DNA of 64,000 nucleotides, taken from contig NZ_SRKY01000004.1 in assembly GCF_004803475.1 (NCBI RefSeq), positions 248,001-312,000 on the forward strand, in the 5' to 3' direction. The stretch comes from Aliishimia ponticola (GTDB lineage: Bacteria; Pseudomonadota; Alphaproteobacteria; Rhodobacterales; Rhodobacteraceae). The notes under the pieces were generated by a model. The model was not told the DNA's origin, ran no database searches, and saw only the letters and a list, made by a program, of their open reading frames with translations. This document shows, piece after piece, positions 37,992 to 46,482 of the stretch (positions within the stretch are counted from its first letter, which is position 1; each line of letters begins with the position of its first letter). The position numbers and the translations under genes were made by a program.

Positions 37992-38013
37992 GTAGGGTAG
38001 GCTTCAGCCTACC
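37992..38013 (+). repeat. REP-like palindrome with GTAG head
   Basis: The GTAG head is followed by GGTAGGCT-TC-AGCCTACC, a perfect 8-base-pair stem with a two-base loop. The core matches the element at 2175-2197 on the other strand. It lies between the fbpA stop and its terminator, between convergent genes. Confidence 0.6.
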
Positions 38014-38024
38014 TCCCTCAGACT

Positions 38025-38050
38025 GGCCGCCCTTCGGGGCGGCCTTTTTC
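38025..38050 (+). terminator. Rho-independent terminator after fbpA
   Basis: GGCCGCCC, the loop TTCG and GGGCGGCC form a perfect stem followed by TTTTT. The hairpin nearly repeats the one after rpmJ. Confidence 0.9.
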
Positions 38051-38059
38051 GTTGCAGTC

Positions 38060-39721
38060 TCAGGATCGGCGGACTTGCCGGCAAATCAGGATGACGGGCA
38101 GCAGCCCGATCGCCACGATCACTAAGCTCGGCACAGCCGCGCCCTCAAGCCGCTCGTCACTGGCCAGGCGGTACGCCTGAACAGCGAGTGTGTCGAAATT
38201 GAAGGGCCGCAGGATCAGCGTCGCGGGCAGTTCCTTCATCACGTCCACGAACACGATCAGCAGCGCTGTCAGCAAGCTCGGCGTCAGGATCGGCAGATGC
38301 ACCCGGCGCAATGTGCCCAATGGCCCCTGCCCAAGCGAACGGGCGGCCGCGTCCATATTGCCGTGCACCATGGCCTGCCCGCCCTCATATGCGCCCAGCG
38401 CGGCGGCAAGGAAGCGCACCATATAGGCCGCGACCAGCAGCCAGATCGACCCGGTGATCAGCAGTCCCGTGGACATATCGAACCGGGCGCGCATGAACGC
38501 ATCCAGCGCATTGTCGAACGCGGCGAACGGCACCAGCAAGCCCACGGCGATGACCCCGCCCGGCACCGCATAGCCCAGCCGTGCGATATAAATCGCGATG
38601 CTGCTGGTCCGCCCCGGGCGCAGCCGTTTGAGAAAGCCCAGGCAGATCGCCGCTGCCAGCGTCACCACGGCAGCAATCGCTGCAACGGTCAGCGAATTCT
38701 GGATGAACCCTTGATACCGGCGGCTCAACAGGTCTTGTTCTGACCCTATCCCCATGGCCAGCAGGATGAAGATCGGCAGGATCGCCCCTAGAAGAACCGG
38801 CGTCGCGCACAGGATGGTGGCAAGCCAGCCCCATCGCCCGCGCAGTTCCATCGGCTCCATCGGTTGGGCGGTGCGCGAGGCTTCGTGATAGCGCGCGCGC
38901 CCGCGCTGCCAGCGTTCCAGCACGGCCAAAAGCAGGGCGAAGGACAGCAGGCACAGCGCCAGTTGCGCCGCGCCGGATCGATCGGCAAGCGAGAACCACG
39001 CGGTATAGATGCCGGTCGCAAAGGTCTGCACACCGAAATAGGCGGTAGTGCCGAAATCCGCGATCGTCTCCATCACCGCGAGTAGGACACCGGCCGCGAT
39101 TGCCGGACGGGCCAAGGGCAGCGACACGCGCCAGAACGCGCCCCAAGGCGATTGCCCCAGCGCGCGCGCCGCAAGGAAAGTGGCGCCCGATTGCTGCAGG
39201 AACGCCGCGCGCGCCAGCAGATATACGTAAGGATACAGCACCAGCACCAGCATGAGCGCGGCCCCGCCAAGGCTGCGAATTTCCGGGAACCAATAGTCCC
39301 GTGGGCCCCACCCGGTCAGGTCGCGCAGGGTCGTTTGCACGATGCCGGGATGGTCCAACACATGGGTATAGGCATAGGCCAGAACATAGGCGGGGAATGC
39401 AAGCGGCAGGACCAACAGCACCTCCAGCAGGCGCGCGCCGGGGAACCGCGTCATGGTGACCAGCCACGCGGCCCCCACACCCAGCGCGAAGGTTCCCAGC
39501 GCCACCAGCACCACAAGAGAGGCCGTCGCCGCCGTGTACCGCCCCAGCACCGTCTGGGCCAAATGAGTGATCGTCTCCGTCCCGCCGGTCAGCGCCGCAA
39601 TCACGACGGCGACCATCGGCAACAGGCAGATCGCCGCGGTGCACATCGCGGTGATCCAAAGGATGCGCGGCGTCGGGTTTTGCGTCGATTTACGCGGCGT
39701 CGTGAGTGTCGTCTCAACCAT
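38060..39721 (-). CDS. fbpB: Ferric iron ABC transporter permease, fused two-domain type
   Basis: A 553-residue inner-membrane protein with about twelve helices in two homologous permease halves. Each half has an ATPase-coupling loop, seen as FLAARALGQSPWGAFWRV near residue 185 and DAAARSLGQGPLGTLRRV near residue 465, both close to the EAA motif. This is the FbpB/FutB architecture for Fe(III). The start at 39721 gives a polar N-terminus before the first helix; an ATG at 39730 is an alternative. The ATPase subunit (FbpC) is not in the window, and fbpA is on the opposite strand. Confidence 0.92.
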   Translation of the reverse strand: MVETTLTTPRKSTQNPTPRILWITAMCTAAICLLPMVAVVIAALTGGTETITHLAQTVLGRYTAATASLVVLVALGTFALGVGAAWLVTMTRFPGARLLEVLLVLPLAFPAYVLAYAYTHVLDHPGIVQTTLRDLTGWGPRDYWFPEIRSLGGAALMLVLVLYPYVYLLARAAFLQQSGATFLAARALGQSPWGAFWRVSLPLARPAIAAGVLLAVMETIADFGTTAYFGVQTFATGIYTAWFSLADRSGAAQLALCLLSFALLLAVLERWQRGRARYHEASRTAQPMEPMELRGRWGWLATILCATPVLLGAILPIFILLAMGIGSEQDLLSRRYQGFIQNSLTVAAIAAVVTLAAAICLGFLKRLRPGRTSSIAIYIARLGYAVPGGVIAVGLLVPFAAFDNALDAFMRARFDMSTGLLITGSIWLLVAAYMVRFLAAALGAYEGGQAMVHGNMDAAARSLGQGPLGTLRRVHLPILTPSLLTALLIVFVDVMKELPATLILRPFNFDTLAVQAYRLASDERLEGAAVPSLVIVAIGLLPVILICRQVRRS

Positions 39722-40018
39722 TGCCCACATCTCGACTATTTTTCTCCGGTTTTCCAGAGGCCGCCGGATGCAATCTGCCTGTGAATATCGTCGCAGGCGC
39801 GGTGCGAACTGCGCCAGCACGCGGTTTCCCCCCCTCGGACCGATCGCCCTGCGCCGGGATGCCCGGTTTGCCCGCAGGCTGCCTGAATTTCCGACAGGGC
39901 CGGCGCGCTTTATTGCGGCAGACTGGAAACAGGGGGAAACTTGTTGCCTTTTCCCTGATGACCCGGCCTCTCCTCCTCTCATAAAGGTGACGCATCACGG
40001 ACCGTAAGGAGTGGATAA
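39722..40018. other. Intergenic region between divergent fbpB and the OmpA-family gene
   Basis: About 300 bases with no supported gene. It must hold the promoters of both divergent genes. I see no clear -35/-10 pair, terminator or operator, apart from AAGGAG eight bases before the GTG at 40019. Confidence 0.4.
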
Positions 40019-42253
40019 GTGCGAGGAATTTTAGGGGGTGTTGTGCTCGTACTCGGCGTTGGGGCGCTGGGTTGGTACGGGTCGACCAACAATGCCAAGA
40101 CAATGGAGGCCGAGGTCACAGAGGCGGCGCGCGCTGCCGCTGAAGGGACCGTTCATCCGGTCATGACCCGTGTTTCGGGGCGGGACATCGTTGTGTCCGG
40201 CGTCGCCAATGGCGAGGCCGAGCGGGATCAAATCCTCGCCGCCATGAATGATGTGACGGGACGCCGGGTTGTCCGCGACGAATTGCGCGTGCTGGAGACC
40301 GCAAGCCCCTTCGCGCTCAATGCAAGCAAGACCGCCGACGGCGTAACCTATGCCGGCGTCATCCCGACCGAGGTGGATCGCGCGACATTGGCCGCACGTA
40401 TCGGTGCCGCCGCCGATGATCTGGACCTGATGGCAGGCGCGCCGGACAGCGCGTGGACCGGCGTTGTGATGCAGGGTCTGGATGGGCTCGCCCCCCTTCA
40501 AGACGGGACTATGGATGTGTCCGACCGGACCGTGTCCTTGACAGGCACAGCCAGAACACCTGCCGAAGACGCTGCCGCCCGCGCGGCGCTCAGCGATCTG
40601 CCGGACGGCTATGACACGTCAATCGACGTGACCGTTCTGGATGACGGCACCCCGCTGCGGTTGGCGATGGATCTGGCCGAGGACGGCGCAGTGACGGCGA
40701 CTGGCAAGGTTCCCGCCGCGTTGGAACGTTCCGCGTTGACAGAAGCTCTCGCACGGGATTTTGACGGCGAATTGGCGCAGTCCGTGCTGCCGCCTGCGAC
40801 CGACGGGTGGGCGGATGCCTCCAAGATCGGTGCAGAAGCGCTTGGCAAGCTGCATTCCGGCGCTTTGCGTATGACAGAAGACAGCCTGACGCTGACAGGC
40901 GCGGCCACACCCGACGCCAAGGCCGAGGCCGAGGCGCTTCTGGCGGGCCTGCCAGCCGGTATTTCCGCGTCGAGCGATATCGCGCTCTATGATGATGGTG
41001 CGCCCTTCTCGCTGGAAATGGCAAAAGGTGACGACAGCGCTGCGCCGACCGGCAAGTTCCCGGCGGATTTACCCGCCGCAGAGATTATTGGCACGCGCCC
41101 CGCGACCGGTATCCGCAACGCTTTCGTTTCGGATGAGACAGGCAGCTTCGCAACCGTGGCATCGAATGGCGCCGAAGCCTTGTCGCAACTGGAGAACGGC
41201 AAGCTGACCGTGGTTGGCACCGAGGTAACACTGACCGGCACCGCGAAAACACCGACCGAAGCAGACGCTGCAATGGCGCTGCTTGGCGATCTGCCGGAAG
41301 GGTATGCGGCCACGTTCGACATTGCGACGCGCGATGATGGCACGCCGCCGAATTTCGATGTGACCTATCTTGCAGATCAAGGTGCGTCGGTATCCGGCAA
41401 ACTGCCCGCCGGGCTGGAGCTTTCGGGCATTGCGGGCGCGCTTGGTCTGGCCGATGTGTCGGGCGAGCCGGTGCAGGGCCTGATCGGTGAAGCCACGCAA
41501 GCGACAGAGCAACTGAACGCCGTATCAGGCTGGTTGCCGGAACTCGAAACGATGACCTTCAACAGCAATGACGATGTCGTCACCGTGACCGCGTCGGCGG
41601 CTCCTGGCGTCGATGAAGGCTTGGTTACTGCGGGATTGACCGAGGCGCTGGGTGCCAATGCCTCCGTGACCGTGACGGCGATGACCGACCTGCCCGACGA
41701 TGGCGCGACACGCACCAATCGGGCGACCGGACGGGCGGAACGGTTCACCAATGGCTTCTGGCTTCCGGTGCTTGATTTCGTGTCGGATGCGGAAACCTGC
41801 GAGGCACAGTCCACAGCAGCCCTGCAAGATGACAAGATCAACTTCGTGTCGGGCTCTGCCCAACTGGATGCGCAGTCGGTGCGCGCGGTCAATGCCGTTG
41901 CCGCAATCGTCCGCAAGTGCCTTGCCGAGACGGATTTGAATGTCGAAATCGGTGGGCACACCGATAGCCAGGGCGGCGATGATCTGAACCGGCAACTGTC
42001 GCAATCGCGGGCTGAAGCCGTCCGCGCGGCCCTGATCGCCCGCGGCGTTGCCGAGGCCGACATCACCGCAACCGGCTATGGGGAAGATCAGCCCATCGCG
42101 GATAACGAAACCGCCGAAGGGCGTGCCGCGAACCGCCGGACCACAATCACTTGGTATGAACCTGTCGCAGAAGCAGAAGAAGCTGCGGCAGAGCCAGAGG
42201 CTGGCGCAGACGCGGCAGCCGATAAAGACAACACCACGAACGCAGGAGAGTAA
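40019..42253 (+). CDS. OmpA-family envelope protein with tandem BON-like repeats
   Basis: A 744-residue protein. An N-terminal hydrophobic segment (ILGGVVLVLGVGALGW) is a signal anchor. Residues about 45-570 contain a repeated unit of about 115 residues whose best-conserved part runs from LTGTA through DLPDGY to DDGTP; three copies are clear (about 160-220, 277-330, 390-445) and weaker ones flank them. A C-terminal OmpA peptidoglycan-binding domain (about 602-710) has INFVSGSAQL, IGGHTDSQG and GYGEDQPI. The tail is acidic and alanine-rich. The protein probably spans the periplasm from the inner membrane to the wall. The GTG start has AAGGAG. The next gene follows after one base. Confidence 0.85.
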   Translation: MRGILGGVVLVLGVGALGWYGSTNNAKTMEAEVTEAARAAAEGTVHPVMTRVSGRDIVVSGVANGEAERDQILAAMNDVTGRRVVRDELRVLETASPFALNASKTADGVTYAGVIPTEVDRATLAARIGAAADDLDLMAGAPDSAWTGVVMQGLDGLAPLQDGTMDVSDRTVSLTGTARTPAEDAAARAALSDLPDGYDTSIDVTVLDDGTPLRLAMDLAEDGAVTATGKVPAALERSALTEALARDFDGELAQSVLPPATDGWADASKIGAEALGKLHSGALRMTEDSLTLTGAATPDAKAEAEALLAGLPAGISASSDIALYDDGAPFSLEMAKGDDSAAPTGKFPADLPAAEIIGTRPATGIRNAFVSDETGSFATVASNGAEALSQLENGKLTVVGTEVTLTGTAKTPTEADAAMALLGDLPEGYAATFDIATRDDGTPPNFDVTYLADQGASVSGKLPAGLELSGIAGALGLADVSGEPVQGLIGEATQATEQLNAVSGWLPELETMTFNSNDDVVTVTASAAPGVDEGLVTAGLTEALGANASVTVTAMTDLPDDGATRTNRATGRAERFTNGFWLPVLDFVSDAETCEAQSTAALQDDKINFVSGSAQLDAQSVRAVNAVAAIVRKCLAETDLNVEIGGHTDSQGGDDLNRQLSQSRAEAVRAALIARGVAEADITATGYGEDQPIADNETAEGRAANRRTTITWYEPVAEAEEAAAEPEAGADAAADKDNTTNAGE

Positions 42254-42254
42254 C

Positions 42255-42893
42255 ATGTTTCGTGAATGGGGATTCTTGTTGACCGAAATCTGGGTACTGC
42301 TTGCGTTGGCGGCCCTCATCGGACTTATCGCGGGCTGGATCATTTGGGGCCGCCGGTCCGAGGTGAACATCGATAATGGCGAGGCAGACCGCCTGCGGGC
42401 CGATCTTGACGCCTGCCGTGCCAAACACGCCGATAAGGATGGCGAAATCGCGGATCTGCGCGCCAAACTGGCTGCGGCTTCCGCTCCGGCGGCGAGCGCT
42501 GCAGTCACCGAAGTGGCAGAGCCGGTTGTGGCCGACACCGGAACACGGCCCGAGGCACTGGAAGGCGACTATGACGGCGATGGCGTCGTCGAAGGCCTTG
42601 CCGAAGGGGTGAAGCCGGAAACGCTGGACGCACCGCGCGGCGGGACCGCAGACGATCTGAAGCGGATCAAGGGGATTGGTCCGAAGATGGAGGCGCTGTG
42701 CAACAAGCTGGGCTTCTGGCACTTCGATCAGATCGCGAAATGGACTGATGCCGAAGTGGCGTGGGTCGATGCGAACCTCGAAGGTTTCAATGGCCGCGTG
42801 ACCCGCGACAACTGGGTTGAGCAGGCGGCATTGCTGGCTGCTGGCGGCGAAACCGAGTTTTCGCAGAAAGTCGATAAGGGCAACGTCTACTAA
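42255..42893 (+). CDS. Membrane-anchored helix-hairpin-helix protein of unknown function
   Basis: A 212-residue protein with one N-terminal transmembrane helix (about residues 8-30, ending AGWIIWGRRS), a charged linker with coiled-coil character, an acidic segment, and a C-terminal domain (about 134-205) starting DDLKRIKGIGPKMEALCNKLG. That motif resembles helix-hairpin-helix domains of proteins annotated as flap-endonuclease-like, yet such domains also occur in ribosomal and structural proteins. AGGAG precedes the ATG, and the gene is one base from the OmpA-family stop, so they form an operon. Confidence 0.82.
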   Translation: MFREWGFLLTEIWVLLALAALIGLIAGWIIWGRRSEVNIDNGEADRLRADLDACRAKHADKDGEIADLRAKLAAASAPAASAAVTEVAEPVVADTGTRPEALEGDYDGDGVVEGLAEGVKPETLDAPRGGTADDLKRIKGIGPKMEALCNKLGFWHFDQIAKWTDAEVAWVDANLEGFNGRVTRDNWVEQAALLAAGGETEFSQKVDKGNVY

Positions 42894-42925
42894 GCGTGAC
42901 GTGATCCGGCCCTTTCGGGCATGAA

Positions 42926-42959
42926 AAAGGGCGGGGATTTTCCCCGCCCTTTGTCTTTT
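42926..42959. terminator. Bidirectional Rho-independent terminator
   Basis: AAAGGGCGGGGA and TCCCCGCCCTTT form a 12-base-pair stem, with T-rich sequence on the plus side (TTTGTCTTTT) and A-rich sequence on the other. It separates the OmpA operon from the convergent ligase gene. Confidence 0.88.
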
Positions 42960-42976
42960 AGCCGTGCCGCCGCGTC

Positions 42977-44203
42977 TTAATCGTAGCTGCGGGTATCCTC
43001 GATCACGAGCCCATCTTTGGGCAGCGCCCCCGGCGCGACGATTTCGACCGCGCCGCGCAGTTTCAAAACCTCTTGCACCGTTTTTCCAAAGACCTCGGCA
43101 TCGCCGCCAGTCGCTTCGATCTGCACGGTCATCGTGTCCTGTTCGCCAGCGCGGCCCGCAATGACCCGCGCCTTGACGATTTCATCGTGCTTGGCGACGA
43201 GGGCGGCGACCTGTTCGGGCCGGACGAACATGCCCTTGATCTTGGTCGTCTGATCGGCACGGCCCATCCAGCCCTTGATGCGCATATTCGTACGCCCGCA
43301 GGGGCTTTTGCCCGGCATGATCGCGCTCAGATCGCCTGTGGCGAACCGGATCAGCGGATAATCGGGGTTCAGCGTCGTGACCAGCACCTCGCCGACCTCG
43401 CCTTCGGCCACGGGATCCCCGGTGCCGGGCGTGACGATTTCGATGATCACCCCTTCGTCCACGATCATGCCTTCTTGCGCGGCGCTTTCATAAGCGATGT
43501 TGCCCAGATCGGCGGTGCCATAGCATTGCAGGCACGAGATGCCGCGATCCGCATATTCCTGCCGCAGGCTTGGGAAAAGCGCCCCGCCGCCCACTGCCGC
43601 CTTGGTGAACCGCAGCCGCTCTCCCATCTCGTCGGCCTTGTCGAGAATGATCTTCAGATAGTCGGGCGTGCCCGCATAGGCGGTGCAGCCGATATCCGCA
43701 GCGGCGCGCACTTGCAGTTCCGTCTGGCCCGTACCCGCCGGAAGCACCCCGGCCCCAAGAGCGATGGCGCCGTTCTCGAACATGATGCCCGCAGGGGTCA
43801 GGTGATAGGAAAAGCAGTTCTGCACCACGTCGCTGGAGGTGAACCCCGCCGCATGCAGAAAGCGGGCAAATCGCCACCAATCCTTGCTGTCGTGGCTGCC
43901 CGGCTCATAGATCGGGCCGGGGCTTTGGAAGATGTGGCTGAACTGGCTGACACCTGAGGTGAACCCGCCGAAGGGCGGCGCGGCCTTCTGCGCTGCGCCA
44001 AGGTCGGATTTGCGCAGAACCGGAAGGCTTGCCAGATCCTCTGGCGTGCGGATTGCCATCGGATCGACATCTTGCAGCGTCGCCGCATAGCCCGCCATGG
44101 CCCGCGCACGCCCGATCTGATCGGGCAAGGCGGTTCGCAGATCCTTCGCGCGCTGGTCGGCACTGCGGGTTTCTAAGTCATCGTAAAAGGAAACGTCCTG
44201 CAT
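42977..44203 (-). CDS. Phenylacetate-CoA ligase (PaaK)-family protein with altered ATP loop
   Basis: A 408-residue adenylate-forming enzyme homologue. The GISCLQCYGTADLGN segment near residue 235, the TTLNPDYPLIRFATGDLS region and the C-terminal GMFVRPEQVA domain match PaaK. Where PaaK has the glycine-rich SSGTTGKPT loop, this protein reads GGFTSGVSQFSHIFQSPG near residue 78, without the full P-loop. It is the last gene of the liv-type cluster (40 bases after livF), which suggests it acts on the acid taken up or on its CoA ester. Activity as a ligase is uncertain. Confidence 0.8.
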   Translation of the reverse strand: MQDVSFYDDLETRSADQRAKDLRTALPDQIGRARAMAGYAATLQDVDPMAIRTPEDLASLPVLRKSDLGAAQKAAPPFGGFTSGVSQFSHIFQSPGPIYEPGSHDSKDWWRFARFLHAAGFTSSDVVQNCFSYHLTPAGIMFENGAIALGAGVLPAGTGQTELQVRAAADIGCTAYAGTPDYLKIILDKADEMGERLRFTKAAVGGGALFPSLRQEYADRGISCLQCYGTADLGNIAYESAAQEGMIVDEGVIIEIVTPGTGDPVAEGEVGEVLVTTLNPDYPLIRFATGDLSAIMPGKSPCGRTNMRIKGWMGRADQTTKIKGMFVRPEQVAALVAKHDEIVKARVIAGRAGEQDTMTVQIEATGGDAEVFGKTVQEVLKLRGAVEIVAPGALPKDGLVIEDTRSYD

Positions 44204-44242
44204 CTGCCCTGTTCCACTATTCCTGAAGTCATTGTCGCGCCG

Positions 44243-45067
44243 TTAGCTGAGCCAACGCTTGCGGCGGCGATAAGAGCGCACGTCGCGGAACGATTTGCGG
44301 CCCTCATCCGACATGCCAAGATAGAATTCCTTGACGTCGGGGTTCTCACGCAACTCTGCTGCCGGGCCTTCCATCACAACGCGACCCGATTCCAGAATGT
44401 AGCCATGATGCGCAAAGCGTAGCGCCACATTCGTATTCTGTTCGGCCAGCAGGAAGGTCACGCCTTCGTTCTCGTTCACGGATTTGACGATCTCGAAAAT
44501 CTGCTCGACCAGCTGCGGGGCAAGGCCCATCGACGGCTCGTCCAGCAGGATCGTTTCGGGGCGGCTCATGAGCGCGCGGCCAATGGCGCACATCTGTTGT
44601 TCGCCGCCGGAGGTATAGCCCGCCTGGCTTTTGCGCCGCTCTCGCAGACGCGGAAAATAGTTGTAGACCATCTCAAGGTCCTGGGCGATGGCGGCGGCCC
44701 CGTCCGTCCGGGTGTAGGCCCCGGTCAGCAGGTTTTCCTCTACCGTCAGGTGTTCAAAGCAGTGGCGCCCTTCCATGACCTGCACGACGCCAAGCTTCAC
44801 CAGATCCGCCGGATCCATATCCGTGGTCGGCTTGCCGCCATAATGGATCGACCCTTTGGTGACCTCGCCGCGTTCGCTGGCCAGCAGCCCCGAAATCGCC
44901 TTGAGCGTGGTGGTCTTGCCCGCGCCGTTGCCGCCCAAAAGCGCGGTGATCCCGCCCTTCGGAACCGTCAAGGACACGCCTTTCAGCACGAGGATCACGT
45001 GATTGTAGATCACCTCGATATTGTTGACCTCAAGTACGGCCTGTTTTGTGTCGGTCGCATCCAGCAT
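44243..45067 (-). CDS. livF: Branched-chain amino acid-type ABC transporter, ATPase LivF
   Basis: A 274-residue ABC ATPase: Walker A LLGGNGAGKTTTLK near residue 46, signature YTSGGEQQMCAIGRAL near residue 150, Walker B TILLDEPSMGLAP, and the LivF-type C-terminus. I use the ATG at 45067 with GAGAGG upstream rather than a GTG three codons earlier. It works as a heterodimer with LivG on the LivH/LivM permease. Confidence 0.9.
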   Translation of the reverse strand: MLDATDTKQAVLEVNNIEVIYNHVILVLKGVSLTVPKGGITALLGGNGAGKTTTLKAISGLLASERGEVTKGSIHYGGKPTTDMDPADLVKLGVVQVMEGRHCFEHLTVEENLLTGAYTRTDGAAAIAQDLEMVYNYFPRLRERRKSQAGYTSGGEQQMCAIGRALMSRPETILLDEPSMGLAPQLVEQIFEIVKSVNENEGVTFLLAEQNTNVALRFAHHGYILESGRVVMEGPAAELRENPDVKEFYLGMSDEGRKSFRDVRSYRRRKRWLS

Positions 45068-45142
45068 GGGTGTCACGCCTCTCGTTGGAAACTCGTCTTG
45101 GGTCCGGCGGCAGGATACGCCCCGCCGCCGGGATGTGTTCGA

Positions 45143-46420
45143 TCAGCAGCGCGGCTCGATGCCCGCTTCGGAGGCATAGGACGCACTGTCTTCTTCGATC
45201 AGCGGCGCGATGATGTCGGCATCTGTCGGTTTGAAGTCCGAAATCAGCGACCAGGACTTGCTGTCCGCATCCCATTCGACAACGCCCACAAGGCCGTCAC
45301 CGCCGTGGTTTTCACAGGACGCTTTGAAGGTCGGTCCAAAGTTCGGCAAACCGATGCTTTCCATACGCTCGGCTGTCATTTCCAGGGCTTCCAGACCGTC
45401 ACGCATCATCGCCGGGGTGATATCCGCGACACCATGGATTTTCTGTGCTTCCTTGGTCGCTTCGGCCGCCAGCATCGCGGCGTACATGCCACGGTTATAC
45501 AGGACGTTCCCGACCTGATCGCCCGCGCCAGCGGCTTTGCCCGCATCCACGACGTATTTCTGGAGGTCGTCGAATACCGGGAAGTCCTTGCCGACATTGT
45601 GGAAGGTCAGCGCCTTGTAACCATCGGCCGCAGCGCCCGCGGGCATCACGTCATGCTCGCCACCGGACCACCAGATGCCGATGAAGTTTTCCATCGGGAA
45701 ACGGATGTTCGCGGCTTCCTGAATCGCGACTTGGTTCATCACGCCCCAGCCGTACATGATCACATTGTCCGGACGCTCACGGCGGATTTGCAGCCATTGC
45801 GACTTCTGTTCCTGACCGGGGTGATCGACCGGCAGCAGCAGCAACTCGAAGCCGTGCTTTTCAGCCAGACCTTCGAGTGTGCGGATCGGCTCCTTGCCAT
45901 AGGCGGAGTTGTGATAGACCAGCGCGATCTTCTTGCCGTTGATGTCGCCGTTATTGATCTCGAGCAGGTAGTTGATCGCCCCCGACGCGCCATCCCAGTA
46001 GTTTGCCGGGAAGTTGAAGGTGTGGCTGAAGACGCCGCCATTCTTGGCAGAGGTCCGGCCATAACCCAGCGTGTGCATCGGGATATTGTCGGCGGTGGTT
46101 TTCGGGATCAGCTGATAGGTGATGCCGGTGGACAGCGGTTGATAGACCAGCGCGCCTTCGCCCTTGGTCGATTCATAGCATTCCACACCCTTTTCGGTGT
46201 TGTAGCCAGTTTCGCATTCCACAACGCGCGTCATCACACCGCCGATGCCGCCATCGCGTTCGTTCAGCAGAGTGAAATAATCCGCATAGCCATCCGCGAA
46301 CGGGATACCACCCGCCGCATAGGGCCCCGTCCGATAGCTGAGCGACGGGAACACAAGATCCGCCATCGCGGGGGCGGCTGCCATCATGGTGGCCACCGTA
46401 TAGGTTGCTAGCTTCTTCAT
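45143..46420 (-). CDS. ABC transporter substrate-binding protein, LivK type
   Basis: A 425-residue periplasmic binding protein with a signal peptide (MKKLATYTVATMMAAAPAMA) and the type I fold. It opens LVFPSLSYRTGPYAAGGIPFADGYADYF and contains IALVYHNSAYGKEPIRTLE in the middle. It is longer than amino acid-binding LivK proteins (about 350-370). With the acyl-CoA synthetases in this cluster, that suggests a carboxylic acid or aromatic ligand. GGAGGAGAG precedes the ATG at 46420. Confidence 0.87.
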   Translation of the reverse strand: MKKLATYTVATMMAAAPAMADLVFPSLSYRTGPYAAGGIPFADGYADYFTLLNERDGGIGGVMTRVVECETGYNTEKGVECYESTKGEGALVYQPLSTGITYQLIPKTTADNIPMHTLGYGRTSAKNGGVFSHTFNFPANYWDGASGAINYLLEINNGDINGKKIALVYHNSAYGKEPIRTLEGLAEKHGFELLLLPVDHPGQEQKSQWLQIRRERPDNVIMYGWGVMNQVAIQEAANIRFPMENFIGIWWSGGEHDVMPAGAAADGYKALTFHNVGKDFPVFDDLQKYVVDAGKAAGAGDQVGNVLYNRGMYAAMLAAEATKEAQKIHGVADITPAMMRDGLEALEMTAERMESIGLPNFGPTFKASCENHGGDGLVGVVEWDADSKSWSLISDFKPTDADIIAPLIEEDSASYASEAGIEPRC

Positions 46421-46482
46421 CGGGTCTCTCCTCCCTTGGTTTATCCGATGTCGCGCAGGGCGCTTTGATGCGCCCCGCACAT

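Noticed and set aside
44597-46411. Plus-strand frame of 604 codons across livF and the binding protein gene
   Set aside because: It spans two real minus-strand genes and shows only antisense composition.
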